A stretch of DNA of 64,000 nt from Crambe crambe (Eukaryota; Porifera; Demospongiae; Poecilosclerida; Crambeidae), in assembly GCA_963924555.1 (NCBI GenBank), contig OZ004591.1:1178001-1242000 (forward strand), in the 5' to 3' direction. Positions 50,813 to 64,000 of this stretch are shown here, piece by piece. Numbering within the stretch: the stretch's first letter is position 1; the number at the start of each line of letters is the position of its first letter. The translations under genes and the position numbers were made by a program. The notes under the pieces are model-generated. The model did no database searches. It worked only from the letters and a program-made list of their open reading frames with translations, and was not told where the DNA came from.

Positions 50813-52858
50813 GCAAACTGTCAAATTTAATACACCGCCAAATTTATATTTCGTGTTTAGCTTTTTAGCTTCTTAGCTAGTTCAGTCACAGTCATTATGA
50901 TTACAGCTGGAAGTGGACATGATTGTGTGGTCAGCTATGTTGAAAGGGCATGCATAAGTTGAAAATTAAAGGTTGTTCAGAGTTCAGGGTTCGAGTGGGG
51001 CTTGTTGTATTGTTGTCAATTGTCCAGTTATGTGGCTATGTTTCTCACATGAAGACCTAGTGCAAATAGGATGACATCTTTCCCTATGAGCAAAATATAA
51101 GCCCTCGGACACACTGTAACTAACCACTTCCTATGTGTAGATCTGACTCCAGCAAATAAACTGAGGCCTGCATGTGAGTTATGTTTCACATATACATTGA
51201 GGTTGTCTGCTAATATTTCCTTTTCTACTAAAACTATTAGATATGTCCCATAAGAACTGTATTTCTGTGATGTACACCTAAATAAGTTTTAGAGAAAAAG
51301 CCAGTCTGGCAGTGCCACATTATTAGAAGAATATTTCTCGAAAAATGACCTCTTGAGTCTTCTTTAATTTGAAATTTACAATGAATTGGACAAGGGAAAA
51401 TGGGAAGGAAAGTGTGACCTGTGAGGTCCCTATTTGTTTGAATTTAAGAACGAAATAGGAATTGGAGGGGGAGCTTGTTGAGTGCTACCCAAAACTAATA
51501 CACAGAAAAACCTACTATAAAAAATGTCCTGCCCCAGCATACCTGGTTGAAGTTATTGGCCCTAACGCAATATTCTCGGGAGCTGTCTTTGGTTCAAATG
51601 AAAGTATCTATGTGGACAGGCTGGCAGACCCAGTGTGGATGGAGGGTTGTCAAGGTATTTCATTGAGAGCTGAAGAGTGACTAAGAATGAATGTAGCTAT
51701 CTTCTGTCAACAGGTTTGTTATGGACTGCCTCCAAAGCAATCAACGTGACTCATGACAAAGGTAACCACATCAATTGGATAAGTAACGAAACTGTCAACT
51801 CCCCAAACATCACCAATATGAACGAATTCATTTGAGGGGAGTGTTGCCGCCGTCAATGTCCTTTCCCATTGTAGTCTATCACATCAAATTAAGTGAGCAC
51901 ATGAATCAGCCACTAGATTCTTGCACAAACATACATTTTACAGGAAACGAGTCTTCTCTCTGCGAAAGGGTAGCACTAGTGGAGCAAGAGTTTGATAATA
52001 CCCCAAATGTGCTCCGTTTCTCTCCCTCACCTGTTTGCCTGGATCCTGTCGGCGTGTATGCATCACAGTCTATCCAGAAAGGTACATTGACATTCTGCAT
52101 GCATTTTTCACATAAATAACTGACTACTAAAAGCTCTACCATGCATTAGAGTTAGAATGAGCATTTCTATCACTTCTTTTTGTGCTAGAAGTCTTATTAA
52201 TAGGATGACTTTGCCCACTGGGCTTGCCTGAACTACCAACAGGCATGCAAGTCTGATAAGAATCGAGAGCTCAACAAAGAATTTGGTGCAGGCAATAGTT
52301 GAAGGTGATTGATGTGAATATAGCTCTCTTGAAGCAGTCCTTTTAGAGGCCTATAGTTAGTTCATAATTCACACACCCTGAATGTATCAGATAACCTTCC
52401 TCTATCAGCTGAAAGTGGATGGCCGATAAGTGTTTATTTGGTGAGAGCTGTATTTGGTTTTACAAATTCTACAGCGTTAATAGGCACCAAGCTTATCTAT
52501 TGTAAGGCTGGGTTCCACTACAGCTGGCTAAGGAGTTGAAGGCATAGCTAGCTTTGCTAGTTTGCTGTCATTCCCCTGGTGTAATTAGATTGAATGTTAT
52601 TTCCGTGGCCAACGGGTGACATGACAACAGGCAATATAATTATTATCACACGCCGCAGCCCTTGATCTCACCCACGCATAGGTAAAATATCGCCCTAGTT
52701 ATATTTTATATGGGACATGGTATTTTAATATACTGTATGATACTAACTATTAATAATTGTAACAAAAATATATGGCTGGCTATGCAGTTGGTGCAACTAT
52801 AAGGCTGTGGAAGAAAGTCTACGGTAGGTTGTCAGGCCGTTCTGGAAGGACTGTGATT
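50813..52858. other. Mostly noncoding stretch of the lectin island
   Basis: AT-rich DNA with no clear intact gene on either strand. It holds the decayed coding fragment at 51462-52090. The words ctagctttgctagttt (52551) and 49624 are shared with the TM2D1 intron. Confidence 0.5.
51462..52090 (+). pseudogene. Decayed or partial gene of uncertain family
   Basis: One open stretch reads AYLVEVIGPNAIFSGAVFGS then NESIYVDRLADPVW and runs to an acceptable junction near 51658; LLWTASKAINVTHDK continues at 51715-51761. A later open stretch (51940-52080) has LCERVALVEQEFDNTPN. Between them the frame is broken by stops. The VxGP...SGAVF pattern resembles a family of large eukaryotic proteins seen in many invertebrates and fungi with Crinkler/kinase-like ends, but this is a weak memory-based match. 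It looks like a remnant, not an intact gene. Confidence 0.3.
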
Positions 52859-53947
52859 CTAGGATATACGGGTACTTTGTGATAGGTGACTTTCATCTTC
52901 ATAATAGAACCCAATAGTTCCAAGTGCAACGGAAGGAGTGTTTTGACGATTAGTACTGCGTATTACTTTTCCAAATATGGAAGTTATTTTGGCATAAACA
53001 GCAAAGACTCTGCATCCAGTTGGAAATGAAACTGCAGTCCCATCTCCATAAGGTCCATGCACCACTTTCTGACCATCTGCCTTCTTGGAAAAAAACACCA
53101 ACTGGCGAATGTGATCCGGTCCATCATAGCGTGATCTTGGTTCAGTGCATGCCATACCAGCGACTCCAGTAATATGCTCACCACTGTCAAGATTAATAAA
53201 GGTTTGCAGACCTCCTGGACCACCCCTTCTCGGTTTAGTAATGAGATTTTGACCAAATGTCCTGTATGTAACTTGGATAGAATCAATTATGTTTCCATGT
53301 CCAATCCTGATGCGTACAATATCCACTCCACATGGCCACGGGTTAGTGCCAGTAAAATCTGAAAAAGCTGTTCCGCCACGGGCTCCATAGGCTATAGTTG
53401 TTCCACACCCTAAAGCCCTGTATGCATTACATAATAATCATAATTATACATTGCACTTGCTATACCAAAAAGTGAGATTACCGTATAGCGTGATATTTTC
53501 GTGGGTAAAAATTTTCGTGGATGTCGAAAAATAATACACAAGACACACATCAAAACCACGAAAATTTTGACCCACGAAAATTTTGCGCTATACGGTATTG
53601 TTACTGAGACAATTGATGCCAAATGGAATGAGAAAAATATTATGTTTGCCTGTGAAATATTGATATCTGAAATTTACTATTAAAACAGTGCATGGAATTA
53701 GCTAATTGTAGTCAAACTATACATACCTTTTGTTTCTTTGGTGTCCATTTTCGTCCCTGTTCATTTCCCTGCCAGAGGCATTTGCTATTTCTTCCAGAAT
53801 TTTTTCAATGGTGTTTTCCTCTGATGTGTCATTTGATTTAGTGAAAGGATGAAGATCAATTTTCTCCTTTTTTTTGGGAAGAGGACTAGCCTGCACTGCC
53901 AATAGGCATGTTAGTCCAATCACAATCGTCAGTTTGAAGAAATACAT
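52859..53947 (-). CDS. Secreted jacalin-type lectin with propeptide
   Basis: Two exons (53727-53947, 52859-53417) keep frame and give 259 residues. Residues 1-20 (MYFFKLTIVIGLTCLLAVQA) form a signal peptide. An acidic/basic propeptide of about 50 residues with two N-glycosylation sites follows and ends GHQRNKR/ALGC, a good furin-type site at the splice junction. The mature part is a jacalin fold: GARGGTAFSDF, IVRIRIGHGNIIDSIQVTY, RRGGPGGLQTFINLDSGEHI, IRQLVFFSKKADGQ and SVALGTIGFYYEDE. Known role of the family: carbohydrate binding (plants; animal ZG16 and related). The ligand is unknown. It is the only complete gene in the island between the two junction copies. The intron contains a 119-bp MITE. 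Confidence 0.85.
53479..53597. mobile_element. 119-bp MITE in the lectin intron
   Basis: Ends TACCGTATAGCG and CGCTATACGGTA are exact inverses. Inside, TTTTCGTGGGTAAAAATTTT is mirrored by CGAAAATTTTGACCCACGAA. The TA at each end suggests a TA target duplication, as with Tc1/mariner-type MITEs. Confidence 0.9.
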
Positions 53948-54111
53948 TATTATTTGGAGGGATATACGTGCAGTTGTTTCGGAGCTGAAGTTAATGCTTT
54001 TTGGTAGTTCAAAGATCCTCTTTTATAGGAATTTGCACATTACTATGAAATTCACAGTGTGTATAGTTAATGACGTGTTAAAGATTGAGTTCATTAATGC
54101 AAGTATTTATA

Positions 54112-55197
54112 TTATTCATAATTATTATCTAAAGTTTATCTCCTTTATGAAAAAGATTTTAGAGTACAAAGTACTTGTCCTTTGTGTCTGGATATTATAA
54201 TTTCACAAACTATAAACACATCGGGAACAAAATTCATCCACTTAACAGAAGAAGTGACGTTCATTCTTCTTGAATCACTAGCTATAAACAATTATGAAAC
54301 ATTGTATTCATCTAGCAGAAATCACACTTAGCATAACCTCTGCACCTTCTCCAAGATTATTTTTAGAGGGTAGGGGAAATATGTACGTGGTGCATTATTG
54401 AGGTTGTCCCCTCAAGTGCCAGGGGAATTTGTGGACAGTGTCACATGACCTATCCGGCCAATGGTTGAAGTTAAGACTGTTTCTGCTGACAAGATTCTAG
54501 AGCTATCCGGGAGAAAAGAAAGACCAAATATATATTGCCGACTATGGAGCACTCCTCAGTAGGGACTGGCACATTATGCTTTTTTGCTTCCACAATAGAC
54601 TATCAAAAGTGAACTCCATGGTCGATCTTGAAATGTGTGTCTACACTTGCATGCACTGCTAGTCTCATGCACAAATAGCTATTCACAAATACTCAGCTAC
54701 GAGCATAATTAAAGAATAATAGGTCAGCAAAAAAGTTGTATACAGCTGCTTTGATAGACCTATTATTCCCCAAACTATGCTAGAGATTACCTGTAAATAT
54801 ATTCATAGTATCAGTATTCAATCAAGTATTCATAATTATTATCTAAAGTTTATCAGATTTATCTCTTTTATGAAGATTTTTAGAGTACAAGGTACTTGTC
54901 CTTTGTATCTGGATAGAATTTCACTAACTATAAACACATTAGGAATAAATTCATCCATTTCCTCAGAAGAAGTGACGTTCATTCTTCTTGAATCACTAGC
55001 TATAAACAATTATGAAACATTGTATTCATCTATCAGAAATCACACTTAGCATAACCTCTGCACCTTCTCCAAGATTGTTTCGGGGGAATATGTACATGGT
55101 GCATTACTGATTCATTTAGGTTGTCCCCTCAAGTGTCAAGGGAATTATTTGCGGACACTATCACAGGACCTATCTGGAGTTAAGACTGTTTCTGCTA
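54112..55197. repeat. Two direct copies of a 375-bp noncoding segment
   Basis: 54112-54488 and 54822-55197 share attcataattattatctaaa, cttgtcctttgt, gaagtgacgttcattcttct, taacctctgcaccttctcca and gttaagactgtttctgct in the same order with scattered changes. They are separated by about 330 bp of unrelated sequence. No coding signal. Confidence 0.9.
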
Positions 55198-55744
55198 GAG
55201 CTATGCCTCTAGTACGAATGCAACATTGAAAATCTCAACTACCTATTTTACTGGAAGACCTCCTAGTAAGTAAAACTGCCTTTTAAAAACCTACATTCCT
55301 GTACTCTACAAGGGAAAACCCCTATTTTAACGATTGAAAAATGGCTGAAAAAAGATAACCTCAGGGAAGGAAACTGGCTGTCATTTTTTGTCTACATTTT
55401 GTGGCATACCTACCCGAATGATAACTAGGAGACAACTATGTTACTTGTTCCAACTATTCATGAGCATGAGGCTCCTCTATTTAGAGGCAGTTTCAAAATA
55501 GAGCCTAATTAACTTCTTCAATTAAACTGCTTTCTACTATACCTTTGCATGCATTGTCCTGGTGTTTTCTCTGATCCATAAGTCACAGTGCAGTTACATA
55601 CTTAACAGTAGGTGTTGTACAGGGGGGTTGGGGGTGGGGCTGGCTGTTGATAGTAGGTGGGAGGCCACCACTATAATTATGTATTGTAGGATGGCTGGGA
55701 GCATCTTCCCCATAAAGTACTTCCTGCATCCTATTTTTTTAAAT

Positions 55745-56066
55745 TGGGGGACTGTGGACCCACTCCTCAGAGAAATTGGCTTGAATCTGGGTCAAATGAA
55801 ACAGCAACACATAACTACTACCTGTGTATGTATTAGTATTGTGAATGCAGACTCAATATATATATATTTTAAATCATTCATTATTTTAACAAAGTGACTG
55901 TAAGGGTTAACGAAGTGACTACAGGTTGCCAAGTAGTTTATATATGTTTGTATTGTGAGATTTTATTGCAAGAGATTGTTGACTTTCTTTTTGACTTCAG
56001 ATAAGCCTTCTTTGTCTAGTTTTCCCAGTAATAGTAACACAGCTTGCAAGATGGCATCTTCTTCAC
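55745..56066. repeat. Right copy of the TM2D1/CFAP410 junction
   Basis: Holds a decayed TM2D1 tail (ccactcctcagagaaattgg, ctgggtcaaatgaaac) and flank (attgtgaatgcagactca), followed by the intact CFAP410 last exon on the minus strand. It mirrors the left copy at 50566-50812, where the TM2D1 part is intact and the CFAP410 part is decayed. Confidence 0.75.
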
Positions 56067-56696
56067 TGCCTTCCTCAGCCTGCAGGGCTATGAGTGTAGG
56101 AACATGGTATTACCTCAAGTCCCATTTGAACTTTCTTCAAAGACTAGAAGCTCACAGATGTTATCCAGTTTTGCGATCTGAGGGAGAACCTTGGAAACAG
56201 CATCTCTGTACCCTTTCTCCAGAGTAAGAGGATTATCACTCAACCATAGGATCTGAAATTTGTATTTCATTTCACACGTGTTATCACTCTGAATTGTGAA
56301 GCCTAAACTTTGTACCTTGAGATTTTTCAAATGAGTTAAATGATGGAGTTCATCGAGAGATTGCAGTTGGTTGCGTCGAATGTATAATTCTGTTAGCTTA
56401 TGACCTAATAAAATAAACTTTGAGTCAAACTTTGCTATATTAGCAAATATTTATGAACTCACATGATTGTAGATCTTTAAGAGTACTGATGCTGTTGCAA
56501 CTGAATTCAGAATCATAACAATAAAGAACTACTTGGTGGACAGTACAGCTCACCTTAAATTCAGCACTTCGATGTTGGGTAGACTCTCCAATATGCTAAT
56601 ATCCTTTAGCTGGCACCCCCATACATTCAAATGGCGGACAGCATCGAGGCTTTTCGCTTTCGATCGGCCAAGAATGAGCTTCTCGGTGAGACTCAT
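55963..56696 (-). CDS. CFAP410: CFAP410 (C21orf2), leucine-rich-repeat ciliary protein
   Basis: Exons run from ATG 56696 to TAA 55963. The start MSLTEKLILGRSKAKSLDAV and RHLNVWGCQLKDISI match the human N-terminus ([33 protein letters not shown]). HKLTELYIRRNQLQSLDEL is a leucine-rich repeat, FQILWLSDNPL is the LRR cap region, and AVSKVLPQIAKLDNI closes the domain. The last exon reads AEEGSEEDAILQAVLLLLGK then LDKEGLSEVKKKVNNLLQ, the conserved C-terminal helix bundle. Known role: basal body/ciliary base protein that works with NEK1; human variants cause retinal and skeletal ciliopathy. The protein is short because the vertebrate middle linker is reduced. It starts 98 bp from CFAP91 on the opposite strand. 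Confidence 0.92.
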
Positions 56697-56794
56697 CTTC
56701 TTATTCCAAATGGAGCACACCAAAGATTTAGTGGGCGTGTCTTGTTTCTAATAGCAACCAAACAGCATAGAAATAATTTTTGCAGCGGCTAGAA
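56697..56794. promoter_or_regulatory. 98-bp bidirectional promoter CFAP410/CFAP91
   Basis: Just 98 bp lie between the two start codons of two ciliary genes. The segment includes an X-box-like motif and a GTGGGCGTGT GC-box-like word (56731-56740). Confidence 0.85.
56744..56758 (+). promoter_or_regulatory. Candidate RFX X-box
   Basis: GTTTCTAATAGCAAC fits the X-box consensus RYYNYY-N(1-3)-RRNRAC with a 3-base spacer (GTTTCT, AAT, AGCAAC). RFX factors are known to drive ciliary genes through this motif, and both flanking genes are ciliary. Confidence 0.65.
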
Positions 56795-61162
<4,368 letters not shown>

Positions 61163-61618
61163 AAGTAATGTCAGATACTCATAGCATAATGGAACATTGC
61201 ATGGTTTTAATTATTACCCAGTACATTGCTTTGACTCTCATGCAGTAATGTCATTGAATAATCAACATTTTTTTTGATGCCAAATTGAAGTGAATACATG
61301 ATCATAAAAGCAACCAATCTGATGATAATAATAATACCTATAAATTATTTGAAATACTGGCAATTGTCACATCATAATCATAATGCAATGATAAAAGACA
61401 TCTCGAGAATAAGAATAAACTCATAAAAGATAGATCACATATTTAGACAGGATTTTCCCCCCTGTACATTATGGATCATAGCAATAAGAAAGATTGAGAA
61501 AGTAATGACAAGCACGAAAATAAAGAAAAACTTGGTATTTTAAAGAAGTGATCAGATAAAGGTACTCTTTTAATTAAATTAAAAGCAGTTTTAATTACCC
61601 CTGAGTTGTCAACTATTA
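61163..61618. other. Convergent 3' gap CFAP91 / BTB-BACK gene
   Basis: 456 bp of AT-rich DNA with no coding signal. Confidence 0.5.

Positions 61619-64000
<2,382 letters not shown>

Overview
The window looks like a compact, gene-dense nuclear segment of an early-branching animal, most likely a demosponge. This is an inference: every recognisable protein is an animal or cilium-bearing eukaryote orthologue, genes are split by many short GT-AG introns, intergenic gaps are often only 70-270 bp, and introns are full of microsatellites, minisatellites and small foldback elements. No bacterial, organellar or viral genes were seen.

Layout, left to right. Positions 81-21521 (+) hold most of a DNHD1-like divergent dynein heavy chain whose 5' end lies outside the window. 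HYOU1 (ER Hsp110/Grp170 chaperone) runs on the minus strand at 21788-29439. A SHIPPO-repeat CIMAP/ODF3-like protein (+) follows at 30394-32053, then a short MRPL41 (-) at 32561-33600. The two membrane anchors of respiratory complex II, SDHC (-) and SDHD (+), start back to back 74 bp apart. A USF-type bHLH-zipper factor (-) and CENATAC (+) share a 198 bp divergent promoter, and FRG1 (-) and ANKS3 (+) share a 266 bp one. TM2D1 (+) follows ANKS3; its first intron looks like a U12-type intron. A roughly 5 kb island (50.8-55.7 kb) holding a secreted jacalin-type lectin (-), a decayed gene fragment and duplicated noncoding DNA is flanked by two partial copies of the TM2D1/CFAP410 3' junction. CFAP410 (-) and CFAP91 (+) then diverge from a 98 bp promoter with a candidate RFX X-box. 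The window ends inside a BTB-BACK gene (-).

Genes mostly alternate strand, giving divergent pairs with tiny shared promoters and convergent pairs with tiny 3' gaps. Five of the fourteen recognised genes are ciliary or flagellar (DNHD1, CIMAP, ANKS3, CFAP410, CFAP91). SDHC and SDHD make one enzyme's membrane anchor and seem built for co-expression. From memory of the human map, several genes here are also linked in human (HYOU1, CENATAC and SDHD on 11q23; SDHC and USF1 on 1q23), which suggests retained ancient linkage.

The coding content is largely conserved. The less ordinary signals are the loss of ATPase motifs in the dynein-like gene, minisatellites whose unit repeats a splice-donor-like sequence, the split junction around the lectin island, the candidate U12 and GC-AG introns, a 5S-rRNA-like insertion and several MITE-like foldback elements. 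Exon limits were read by eye from splice sites and homology, so individual boundaries may be off by a few bases.
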